Shown here piece by piece: positions 14,458-24,964 of a DNA stretch of 64,000 nt. Below the pieces are notes generated by a model. The model saw nothing but the letters and a program-made list of their open reading frames with translations, was not told where the DNA came from and did not search any database. Every line of letters starts with the position of its first letter. Within the stretch, counting starts at the first letter, position 1. Both the position numbers and the translations under genes were made by a program. This stretch comes from Coptis chinensis (Eukaryota > Streptophyta > Magnoliopsida > Ranunculales > Ranunculaceae): contig CM027383.1 in NCBI GenBank assembly GCA_015680905.1, positions 89,300,501 through 89,364,500 of the forward strand, in the 5' to 3' direction.

Positions 14458-14623
14458 GAGTGAGCGGAGCTGCGGAGGGGAGAGAGATGGGGGTGAAGGA
14501 GAAAATGTATTGGGAGAGAAGAAAAAATGAGAGAGAAGTTGAGGACAGACAGACAGAAACTAACCAAGTTGGTTTTTGTCCGCATACCCCCCTTTCTGCC
14601 AAGATCGTTCGCTCCGCTCACTC
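14458..14623. repeat. Perfect 13-bp inverted repeat flanking 140 bp
   Basis: GAGTGAGCGGAGC at 14458-14470 is the exact reverse complement of 14611-14623. The interior is purine-rich on the plus strand. It could be a decayed MITE or a hairpin-forming sequence. No flanking duplication was identified. Confidence 0.5.
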
Positions 14624-16547
14624 AATTACATTTTTATTTTGATAACAAATTTTACCTACTCTAAAATTGCTGAAAAATATTGTGAACTTAAACAAATTTT
14701 CTTATAATAACAATGTATTGTGAACTACATACAGAATCGACCCAATCCAACAATAAATCGTGATGGGCCTAAACTTTCTCGTATGAACAATAAAATATAG
14801 TCGACATTTATCAATGAACAATAACATTTTTTTTTTATAAGAATTGATGTGTGTTCTTCTTCAATTGTTCATTAATGTATGTCTCTTTACATAATACAAA
14901 ATCGAAAAGTTGAAGAAAAAAAAATCAACAAAAACTATTAAGAAAATTTGTTTTTGTGATGTCTTTACAATCCAATGGACGATACCAACTTTTTGAAGTG
15001 TGATGTTGGAAGTGTGATGTTGTTAATCATCCTCCCTGTTGGACTTTGGATGGTGTAAACGCTTTGGTTGCAGTTTAATATGAATATGGTATGTTGATAA
15101 GTACCAAAAATTGTGTTTTAAACCATGTAGAGAAATTACATTTGGGTTAATTATATGTTTAATAAATGTAAATTAATTGTATTTTTATGTTTTCATAGGT
15201 TTCGACAATCAACGATAAAATACACACATAACTTGCATTTTAGCACATAATACGATCGAATAAAGCTTGGTCTTTAAATATTTCGTATCAACCGTTTAAA
15301 GTTTACAGATGCCAAAATAAAACTCGTGGACTCAACGGGCCATAACAGGTCAATAGTGCCAAAAAGTTAACCAAATTCCGTAACTCATTTCTTCTTATTA
15401 TGAACTTCATATTTTACAAGTCACATGCCCATAAGATCAGTGCAACCTGCTCTATCCAATGCCAGATTTTGCAAAAAGTCAACTTTCAGGTCTTACTGGT
15501 AAAAGTTACGGGTCCCACCACATAAATGGGGCCACTATAGAAAGAGTCATGTAACAAGTTAAAAGAACAAACATAATCCCCTGAGCCAACCAAATGAATA
15601 ATTTTCGGGTCAAGACTTTGCCAAATTGACCTAAAACAATCTGAAAATCAGGAGAAAGTTCAAACGGTGACATCTTCAATCTCCTAACTCTTATTAAAGC
15701 ATATAACTTATCAAAATGATTAGCGCAGAAAACTCTACACAATGGTATATTGCTTATACAAAATGGACGTATAGTTTGAAATCAAAGATAAAGCCAAGCA
15801 CGTCACTATTCATCAAAGACGACGTTAATATTTTAGATTTTTTATTATTTAACTTTTTGTAAAGTCAACAAATGAATAGTTCCAAATAATGTCAAATAGT
15901 TATTACTATTCCTTAAAGTCAAAAAGTTAAATAGTGATCAAATCTCAGTCGTTATATCAGATTTATGAGATTCGATCACGATCGTCCATTCAACTATAAA
16001 TAGAATGGTCTAGTTTTACTTTTTCTCATAGAATGGTTAGTATTCCATCAATAGGAGTATAGGTAGATTTATTGTTTTATAGTGTAATTTTACTGTTTTC
16101 TAGATTAATTTATTGATTTCTGTTTTAAATTCATTTGCTGCTTCCAGTTTTCAATTTCATTTAACTGCCTTTCTGATTTCAAATTATGTTTTCAATCTCT
16201 AAATCAATTAGGAAATAGAAAAATCTCAAAATGCTTTTAAAATCAAATCAAACTTTATCTGCTCCACTTTCTCACTAAATCACGTGATCGAATTAATAGT
16301 TTATGTTTATAAATAAACATTTGCAATTTTATTGAAATGTGAACGAAATGACAAACCCAACCATTGTTTTACAGACAAATTATATATATATACTAGAGTT
16401 AGTAGCTAAAATAAGAAGACGAATGAACTTCTACCAGATGAACCATTTGATCTTTAAAACGAAATAAGAGAAGCGTGAGATGGTTAATTAATGTATTAGT
16501 CAGTGGTGTAAGGAAAGTAATTTGTTTCAACATATGAACTATTAGTT
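14624..16547. other. Intergenic, no gene recognised
   Basis: AT-rich sequence with no ORF that resembles a protein family. It includes a segment at 14715-14771 that recurs at 31616-31666, and several AAGTCAA-type stretches near 15840-15930. Otherwise I see nothing. Confidence 0.5.
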
Positions 16548-17098
16548 CATGAACGAGCACACCCCAATTTATAATTGGGAATTAGACATAACCCCTCACT
16601 CTAATTTTCTTTAGACATGTCCCCACTTTAACGCTTGATGTTGATCAACTAGATTTGACTCTCATTGACCGTTAGTACAAATTTTCTATTTTATTTCAAT
16701 AAAAATATAAATAATAATCTAAAATTCCCATGATGAAATACCGAATATGCCCTCAAAGATTTCTATTTCGTATGCAATTTGCTATTTAAAATAAAGTCTT
16801 TCTATTATACTAATTAACAAGCATGAACCGATGAACGCACTCAACGGGTGTTTAGAATTTTAATTTATGTATTTGATGGCCATTGAGGGCATATTTGGCA
16901 TTTCATCATAGGAGTTTTAGATTATTATTAATATTATTTTATTATAATAAAATATAAACCTTGACTAATGGTTAATGAGAGTCAAACCTAATTAACCGCT
17001 ATCAAGCGTTAAAATTTTGGAAGGGGGATGTCTAAAGAAAATTAGAGCGGGGGTTATGTCTAATTCACAATTATAAATGGGGGTATTTCTAAAAAACC
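16548..17098. mobile_element. Foldback (long-TIR) element, possibly Mutator-like
   Basis: About 550 bp in which the left 200 bp and right 210 bp are diverged reverse complements. Paired blocks include GAATTAGACATAACCCC, CTAATTTTCTTTAGACAT, AACGCTTGAT and ATATGCCCTCAA. The candidate 9-bp flanks CTATTAGTT (16539) and CTATTATTA (17099) match at 7 of 9 positions. Long TIRs with roughly 9-bp duplications suggest a Mutator-like MITE. There is no coding capacity. Confidence 0.6.
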
Positions 17099-17863
17099 CT
17101 ATTATTAATAAAGTTTTGTATCATATTAGATACTAGGGTATGCCCGTGCCATACGACACTGATATAGTCGCTTACGACACTAACTCTGTAGAAGCAGCCT
17201 AAACTTGAAACCCCCCTTTTGATTGTATTATACTGGCTATTGTTTCATTCATGGACAATAATGATTATTAGGTTGAGAAACTCGACATGACACTAACTTG
17301 AACCACTTGAGGGGTAATTTGGACATAACCTCCCATTATTTGACTGACTTTCCAATGTTTTGGATCTTGTTAAAAGGCTAACTGTCATTCAATAAATCCG
17401 GTAGTGATTTGCACATAACCTCTAGACTCATTCATCTAAATGGACTTAAACATAGAAGAACACCAATTAAAACAAATGATCGAATAAGAACAATATGAGA
17501 AACATATACATAATCAGACTTCCACTAGTGGTTTGAAAGAGGACATCAAAACAGTACCAAAATAGCACCAACAAAATTATGCTAAGTACAAAAAAAAAAA
17601 AAAAAAAAATAGTGAAAGTACAAATAATATTGTTGACAATCATAACTCTTCCATACACCCCATCCTCATTCGCCAATGTCAAAGTCATTATCGTAAATCT
17701 TGAGCCTTGAGGAAACTTCATCGAATAAGTATGTAATATTATCTGTTTCAAATTCATTAAAAGAGTGAGTAGGAAAGACTATATACTAAAGGGAAAAGAA
17801 ATTGACAATTTAGAAAATGAAAGACACACATAAACTATCAACAATTTGACATGTTTGGTATAC

Positions 17864-19760
17864 CTGTATCTCTGGAAGCATTTCCAGGTGTTATATGCAA
17901 AAACAATATTGGCAACTGCACTAATAGAAGTGAAGATCTTGCTAACATTTGTTCTAGGAATGCTGTAATCTCGAGATGGAGCTTTTATTCCTATAGCAGG
18001 ATTAAATTAAGTAGAAGACCAGTGCATAACACTTTTATAGAAGTAAAAGACTAAGAATAAAACAAAAAAATATCAATAGTCCCACACAAACTTGAGGGGA
18101 GGATTTAAACTTGAGAAAAACTATGGTAGTTTGGGTGAAATCTCTTTGCATGATTTATGTTGTTGGAAAATGTTAAACCTAATGTATTGATGCTAACCTA
18201 ATGTACTTCATCTAGCATCAGTACATTATAACCCCAAGGCAAGGTAACATGTTACACGAACAAATCAGACCAATGTACTGCACTTCCCCCTGATTCCCTA
18301 TAGAGATGAGTTGGGCACAATCAAAACTAATTTTTCATTGAAGAATGTGTCAAGTGAGAAATCAAGAAATAGACAGCATGTAAAATTGCAAACTGAACTG
18401 CCATGATGTAACTATAAAGCTTGGAACAATGGCCTCTTTCAAAAACAAATGAAAAGATTCTAGAAACTGTTCTGTATATATTAGTCATTCCACTCCATGT
18501 AATGCAGGAATAAACAATCTGGTCCTACTATACCAAACATAATATAATGACAACAATTTTTCATTATTGTCTCCTTAGTCCTTCTTCATACCAAAACAAA
18601 TAAAAGTATAAAACAAAGTAAGCAATATAACAATAACGGTGGGATAAGGTTAAACATTTTTAACAGGACACTACTTGCACTACTTGCTAGGATAAGAAAT
18701 TCTAAATGCTCCCTTCCAGGTTATACTTTGTATATGATTATGGGCACCGTCATGGTGCCATTCCGCATCAAGAGTTCAAATATAGATACCACAATCTGTT
18801 CTATTACACCTCAAAGATAGTATGTAAATTGATAGCCCTGAGGATCGGGCCCACATCAACCTAGTTTTTACATCCTTGTTGGTAAAAAAAGATGGATAAG
18901 GCAAGTCTCTTATCTTTTCATGGCCACTCGTATGTAGATCAAAAACCGTTTGAACTAACTCCCTGCACATCTAGAGATTTCCATGACTAATTGCTACATT
19001 CTATTGCACCTCTCTCACCATCACCCCACCTCATGGTATATCTACTATCACCATAGTACTATATAAAAACTTCAATAAGCTCCTTACTTTGTTTTCATAT
19101 ACATGAAAACATGAACTAAGAAATAAGAGTTAGAGAAGTAAGAGATGAAAAGTTTCAAAGTATAACAAAACCTGAATTTCACATATACAGTATCATAGGA
19201 TAGCATATATCAAATAGGAATCGAGAGAGATTTAATTAACGGACAAGAATTTGGGAAAAACGGCACATACCATCTTGAAACGATAGCACACATGCTATGA
19301 CGATATATATTAAACTCAAGATTGTTGAAACTCCAACCCAAATTATCAAAGCTGACAAATGGGGAATCCCAAATGCAAATAGGGCGCAAACAAATCCAAC
19401 CATCATAATGAAATACGGGAGCTTTAAGGTATGATCGTCTGAGTACAGTACATACACAGCCTGCATTTCACAATAATATATACTCTCATTCCATTTTCTA
19501 ACAAGCAAATTTATTCAACATCTAACATCTACAAATCATACCTTCAAAGCCTGTCCATCCAATCCTGTAAAAGCACCATAACCAAATCAAAGCTCAAATC
19601 AATCAAAATTTAGCTCAAATCAATTAAATACACTCCACAACCAATTAGAGAAAAAATCACTAACCAAGGTGCGTAATGAAGTCTCCAGCACAAAAACGGA
19701 CAAAATGGAAATACACTCCAAGTCGCATAACTACATAAATAGAATGAAGAACATTAACCA
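17864..19760 (-). pseudogene. Captured proline transporter (ProT-like, AAAP family) gene fragment
   Basis: Exon-like blocks on the minus strand match plant proline transporters. The block at 19542-19564 is a 23-bp exon reading LDGQALK. The block at 19271-19460 contains [24 protein letters not shown] and [13 protein letters not shown], two membrane segments of the amino acid/auxin permease family. The block at 17864-17962 contains KIFTSISAVANIVFAYNT. Each keeps a GT donor and AG acceptor, so genomic DNA was copied rather than mRNA. In the last block the GMLPEIQ motif is out of frame because of a small insertion. A further exon may end at about 19665. N- and C-terminal parts are missing, so this is a fragment. 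It lies between the Helitron RepHel stop and the Helitron 3' end, in the same orientation. Confidence 0.75.
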
Positions 19761-19859
19761 AGTCAGAGTCAATACACATGTATAAATTTGATGACCATGA
19801 AGTTAATGAGAAACTACTCAAAGTAAATGGGAAAAGAACTTTACGAATTATAGTAAGAC

Positions 19860-20484
19860 TTATGGGTATACAAAGTTTGGGGTACGATTTCCCGAATTTG
19901 GAGGGAGGAGAATACTAATTTTGTCTGAAGAAGTGCACCTTGATAGGGCTACATATAACTGACCATGACTGAAAACTTCAGTGCGAAGGTCAATTCCCAC
20001 ATATTTCACTGGTTGTCCTTGTGACTTATTTATAGTCATTGAATAAGCAACACGTACAAGAAAATTGTCTTCTCGTCATATGAAAAGGAAAATTAGAAGA
20101 CGACGGCAACAAAGATATCCTTGGAATAAATACAAGATTACCTGCCTTTTCACCAGTTAAAATTCTTGCAAAAAGAACGTGTGGCTGACATTGGACGACC
20201 ATCAAGCGGGTTCCATTGTATAATCCATCTTTGGAAGCAATATTTTGCAACAACATTATAGGGCAACCAACTTTTAGGTTGAGATGAAATGGTGGCCGGT
20301 CGGTTGGATCAAGTGAGTTTAGGTACTCATTTGGGTATTGATTAATATTTGTTGGATTGGTTGGATCCTCGTCTGCCATCTTGTCTGCAGCTAGAAAGAG
20401 AGTACTTTCCCCTGAGAACATATTTAAAGTTGTTGCATTAGTGTCACTGACATCATCATTATGTGCTGATAGAATTGTGCGCTA
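19860..20484 (-). pseudogene. Helitron RepHel: PIF1-type helicase C-terminal part
   Basis: The C-terminal segment of the Helitron helicase. The reading block 20026-20421 has [19 protein letters not shown] and NGTRLMVV. Near 20061 a one-base change in a T run shifts the frame. The other frame then continues [18 protein letters not shown], then [11 protein letters not shown] (about 19935-19964), ending at TAA 19862-19860. These are the late helicase motifs of PIF1/RRM3 proteins. Upstream, an in-frame TAG occurs at 20484-20482 where the family has a sense codon. Confidence 0.85.
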
Positions 20485-20790
20485 AGTTAAATATTCAGGT
20501 GTAACAGTGGTAGCTTGATTCAGCTGAGGATATGTAGTAGAAATAAGATCCTAAAGATTTGCACACCATCGAATTGTTTATGGTAGTTTAACCTTCTCAC
20601 TTGAGTCACTTTCTATCTAAGCGTGGCAAGGAGAAAATATTAATGATATTAGTACGAATAAAAAAATTGTACAAAGAATGATGCTAATGAATATTATAAT
20701 AAAGGGAAATAGTAGAAGGGAAAATGCAAAGTTTGGTACCTCCATTTAGAAATTTGCAAACGCAATATTTGTAGAGTTTCCATTTTCCAA

Positions 20791-21090
20791 TCACATGTTT
20801 TGGGCAAGAGTTAGAACATAAATGTGATTCCAAATGAAGGAAGACCACAATGAAACACGCATAATCTGTTCCTGAACCCCTTTGGGTATAACTGGAAGGC
20901 ATTGACGGAAATCACCACCAAGCACCACTTGTATTCCACCGAAAAGTTTATTATTGTCGCGAGTATCCCGGATGGAGTGTCCGATCAACTGCCTCAACAC
21001 AAAACTTGTTTTGCATTGGGACTTCATCCCAAATAATAAGTTTGGCTTCCCTGAATAATTCGGCATGCATTGAATTCTTACTGAACCCAC
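20791..21090 (-). pseudogene. Helitron RepHel: helicase Walker B region
   Basis: Contains FGGIQVVLGGDFRQCLPVIPKG (motif starts near 20920), the Walker B/motif III region of Helitron PIF1-like helicases. [10 protein letters not shown] and the downstream LWSSFIWNHIYVLTL also fit. It is separated by frameshifts from the Walker A block just upstream. Confidence 0.82.
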
Positions 21091-21109
21091 AAACAGATAT
21101 CAAGAATAT

Positions 21110-21313
21110 CTATTGGGATGCAAAAGTTGAGTGAGCAGTATGATCGCCTGCCAACAGTAATGAAGCTATTCCAAATGAAGCTACCATAATAACAATATGC
21201 CCCTCAGCACGACACGTAGCAGCGATTATGTTGTAGACAAAAGTTTTGTCTGTTCCCGCTGCTCCATTCAAAAAGAATAACTTCCCTTCATTTTGGGAAA
21301 TTGAATCTATCAC
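21110..21313 (-). pseudogene. Helitron RepHel: helicase Walker A region
   Basis: Reads [21 protein letters not shown]. The P-loop at about 21242-21265 is GAAGTDKT instead of the usual GxxGTGKT, so the second motif glycine has become Asp. [20 protein letters not shown] follows as in the family. The altered P-loop alone would be expected to impair ATP binding. Confidence 0.83.
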
Positions 21314-22039
21314 TGCTTTATATGAAAAGTCTTGCTATGCATTAAGGAGTACCCTGTTGCTATGTGCAATTTCATTTTGAAGGTCAAACTAAAATTGCCG
21401 TTAGTTCCATATGAGACGGTTTGCAACAACTAAGTTCAATTTGGTAGTCAACAGAGGCATTGGCATCGGAGGGAAATTAGCTAGTGATTTACTTGACTCT
21501 ATTAGAATCTCATTTAAGAGAAATAAACCATAATCTTGCACTTCAACAGGGGTAGGTTCTTGAATGTCAAATAGTATTCAAAGCTTGTGTGGAAAGTCAT
21601 CACATATATTTTCCCATAAATCATTCCACAGTGTATGGGGTTGCAAAGGATTGCACTCTGAGATAATAACACAAAATAGTCTGCAAAGATGATATCCGGT
21701 TTGCATGATTGCAACCTCCTGTAAACATTGCACCTATTCACTGTCATCCTCTAGAAGTCCATGTGCGTCACAAGCATCTTTGAAAGTTGGAAGTGGGGGA
21801 CCATTTCCAATCCTCTTCAGATCATAAAATGATTTAGGTCCTTTTACAACAGTTAGAAGTAAACGCACAAGTAAAATCGCTCACCGGAATTAGGACTGGC
21901 AAAATACATTCTACCAATAGCAAATCTTCCTTCTTGTATCCGGTATGTCCAAGTCTGTGATTGCTGCTTGTTCCAGACGTAGTATTCCAGGAACTCTTGA
22001 TAAGTGAGGTTGCTTGGTCTTACATCTAATGCACAACAC
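21314..22039 (-). pseudogene. Helitron RepHel: degenerate linker between Rep and helicase
   Basis: Split across frames, this stretch keeps family phrases such as GRMYFASPNSGERFYL, KGPKSFYDLKRI, PTFKDACDAHGLLEDD and EVAIMQTGYHL. They match the part of RepHel proteins joining the nuclease and helicase domains. Several stops and frameshifts are present. Confidence 0.75.
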
Positions 22040-22784
22040 TCAAAGTTGACTTCTGACGCTCAACTCTTGATAGTATATCAGCCATTGGTTCGTCTGTTTT
22101 ATAAATGACACGGTGCATTCCGGGAGATGAAATACCAAGCACACAATTGTGGGAATCTCTTCATGCAGATGGAAACTTAACAACCTCCAAATAGCTTCAG
22201 GTGGTCCAATGTATCTTGCATCCAAATATTGTTGGATCTCATCCAAGTCACTGTACACCATTGTTGTCTTTAAATATATATTTTTGAATATATTTAACAC
22301 AACGGATCCCAACACAAACCTCGACATTAATGTGGCAGTTGAACATTTTAGAAAAATAAAGATTATAAGGAACAACATCCCTATTATCAACTGTATGCCC
22401 TCTCACAATATATGATTTACCATTGTCATGACGACGGTAGATAGGATATCCATCTTTGTCCATGATGGTAATATCTGCAAAAGTCCGAGGATAGTGATGC
22501 TTGCACTTACTATTTACCATGCATGGAGAGTTAGGATTTTTTAGTCCACATGGACCATGAACCACACATGTGAGGACGGTTTGAAATAAATCAAGCTTGG
22601 CTTCTGGATCAGGAAATTCTTCACATACAATGTGATCAACCTGAGCAGGTACGCGGATCTTGTCAGAATGCTGAAGATATATAAGTGCATGCATATGTGG
22701 CAACATGCGTTTCTGAAACTCAATGGTGTAGACATGTGCAACTGTCTTACCAAGCACACCATTTTTTTTAATTTCCTTCATCAA
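22040..22784 (-). pseudogene. Helitron RepHel: HUH nuclease (Rep) core
   Basis: An open stretch of 178 codons with the rolling-circle nuclease motifs. IEFQKRMLPHMHALIYL contains the metal-binding HxH pair (HMH near 22689-22697). CVKYIQKYIFKD holds the two catalytic tyrosines (codons at 22292-22290 and 22280-22278). A CxxC-type region (CGLKNPNSPCM) lies between, as in plant Helitrons. Both catalytic motifs are intact even though the protein is broken elsewhere. Downstream, DLDEIQQYLDARYIGPPEA continues the family sequence after a frameshift. Confidence 0.88.
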
Positions 22785-22945
22785 TGCCCTTCACTTTAGT
22801 TCAAAGGCACGGGCCACCACCTCAGTCGATGCCAGTGTTTAGACAATGCATTTCCTCAAAAATATTCGGGATGTTTAGTATTTACCACGACATTAATTGA
22901 TTAAAATTTCGAACATAGCGACATCGGTTATGCGTAATTTGGTTC

Positions 22946-23183
22946 TCATTTTGTTACTTGATAAAGTTCGTTAATATACCACAAACTCTTAGAACGGTTT
23001 GTGCCATGGCATTGCATAATATTTCCTGAATGCTTGAAAAAAGAATAATATAAATCCATCTGTGTCAATCGGTTATCAGTGGCTACCCCAGTTAAACTGT
23101 TTGAACGTCTCATGTCAGGTGACCACCCAAGATCTCCAGAAGGAAACATTAGCACATAATGCAAAGGCAAGTAAGCTGGATGA
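22946..23183 (-). pseudogene. Helitron RepHel: segment right after the 1.1-kb insertion
   Basis: Reads AYLPLHYVLMFPSGDLGWSP and TQMDLYYSFFKHSGN, typical of the Helitron N-terminal half. It joins the block at 24292 once the insertion is removed (SKCHP-AYLPLHY). Confidence 0.83.
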
Positions 23184-24291
23184 TAAAAAAAGCCTAAAAT
23201 TGTAGTTTTAACCCCTTTAACAATATTGTTTTAGACCAATTATTAATAAGTAAGAGTTAGTAATGTTATCATGCTTTTGTGTATTTCAGGCTTTGGAGTC
23301 GAATATGTGTAGAAATGTGCCCCTTTTGCAAGATAAAGGAGCAAGGGTTGGTTGTTAAGAAGTTATGTGATTAAAGGCCAAGATTCAAGGAGAAAAAGCC
23401 TTTTTAAATCCCGGTCAAAGCTGAAAAGTCAAAGTCAACGCGGGCAAAAACAACGCACAAAAGTTAGTAGAACTTTTGAAGGCCATATCTTTGGACGCAG
23501 ACCTCAGAATTGGGCCTACCTTATGTCAAAACGATCGGCTCGGAAATAGATTTCCAATGGTCCAAACATTGACCCAATCAGAGGAGCAGAAGTGGGCGAA
23601 AAGTCCGTGGAAGTCAAATTCAGCTGAAAAGGCCTCTGTGGACTGAAGAAATTGGGTTTTGGGCTCGATTTTCCAACCCAAAACATGGCTCCTCAGCCCA
23701 TACACGAAAAAGTGGATCTAGTCTTCTCCATTTTGATGGAGAAGGCTTAGCTCTTAAGCATACGTAGATCTAGATTAGAAAATTATGTTAGACTCCATTA
23801 ATTAGTTAGAATAGCTTGTTTTAGATCTAGTTTTTACCTTAAATTAATTAGTGTTAGAACAAGGTAGATTATTATTTAGAATCACATTTAGTTTTATAAT
23901 AAAGAATTAGTTATTCATTTTAATTTAATTATTGATTAAATTCTTATTTAGTTTTAGTTATTTTAAATTCATAAATTAGGTTATCTTCATTTTGATTCTT
24001 AGACTATTGATAAAATTAGATTTATAAAGTTTAAATTAGTTATTAAATTATGACTTGTTATTATTGTTCTTGTGTTGAGAATGATAGTATATAAATTTCA
24101 CATCACACATTACTCTCACCATTGTTCATTGTGTTTGATTAGTTGAATTCTATTTAGTCTTGATAGATTGAGAGTGGAACGATTCTGTACTCTATATATT
24201 GCATGAATATATATGTGAGAGTAGGAAATAAAATAATTGATACCATAAGAATGAGGTTAGAGTAATCTAGTTGAGTTTTTACGGGTTATCA
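23184..24291. mobile_element. 1108-bp insertion in the Helitron, probable solo LTR
   Basis: Bounded by 5-bp duplications GATGA (23179-23183 and 24292-24296). Removing the insert and one duplication restores SKCHPAYLPLHY. The right end is GGTTATCA and TGATAA straddles the left junction, resembling LTR termini. Near 24190-24240 there is a TATATATTGCATG segment with an AAATAAAATAA stretch, as expected of a promoter and polyadenylation region. There is no ORF. A solo LTR is the best fit, but no internal primer-binding site can be tested. Confidence 0.65.
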
Positions 24292-24964
24292 GATGACATT
24301 TACTGATTTGTATGAATTCTTGCCCTCCTTTAAGATATATCACAATATCTCTAATACTTCCCCGTTCGCTTCCATCCCCAGGTAAAATGACAACAATCTC
24401 ATCTGCGGTTGGCAAATTGTAACGACGTCTGTTTGTAGTAGCATTGTAATGCAAATACGCAGGGACTTTGAAGTTCTCACCGTGGCCAAGAGAGGCAGAT
24501 CTAAGAACATCGTATGTGTGGTGGAAGATATCATAGAAATGGTTATACTGGAACATAGTTGCATGAATGATTTTCTTAACATCTGTGTTCAAACCAGGAT
24601 TACGAAGTTGACGTAACTCCAACGCAGCACTGGGATCATATATGTAAAGTTGTGAGTAAGTTGGCTGCCGCCCAGAGTCATGAATTAGAGCTCCAGTCCT
24701 ATGACGTAGCTGACCATGGATAGTAAAAAGTCGAGGACCTCGTCCAGTAAACACACGCACATTTCCTCCAAGACTCGTAAATGCGAAAGCTTGATTGTAT
24801 TGCCTCGTGTTCTTGCGAAACGACTTTGACTTGCGATCATTTCCATTATATAAAGCTTTAAGGGCTTGCGGCAATGCTCGGAGTGGAGGCAATCTGACTT
24901 TCCCCTGCATACAGCAAGTCCCAAATTGAGGATGTGATAACAATGAATTTGTTACTTGTTCATC
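24292..24964 (-). pseudogene. Helitron RepHel: N-terminal domain
   Basis: An open reading stretch with CCMQGKVRLPPLRALP, RQYNQAFAFTSLG, GRGPRLFTIHGQLRHR and QLYIYDPSAALELR, the conserved N-terminal region of plant Helitron proteins. It continues across the LTR-like insertion at 24965-27760. Confidence 0.87.
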
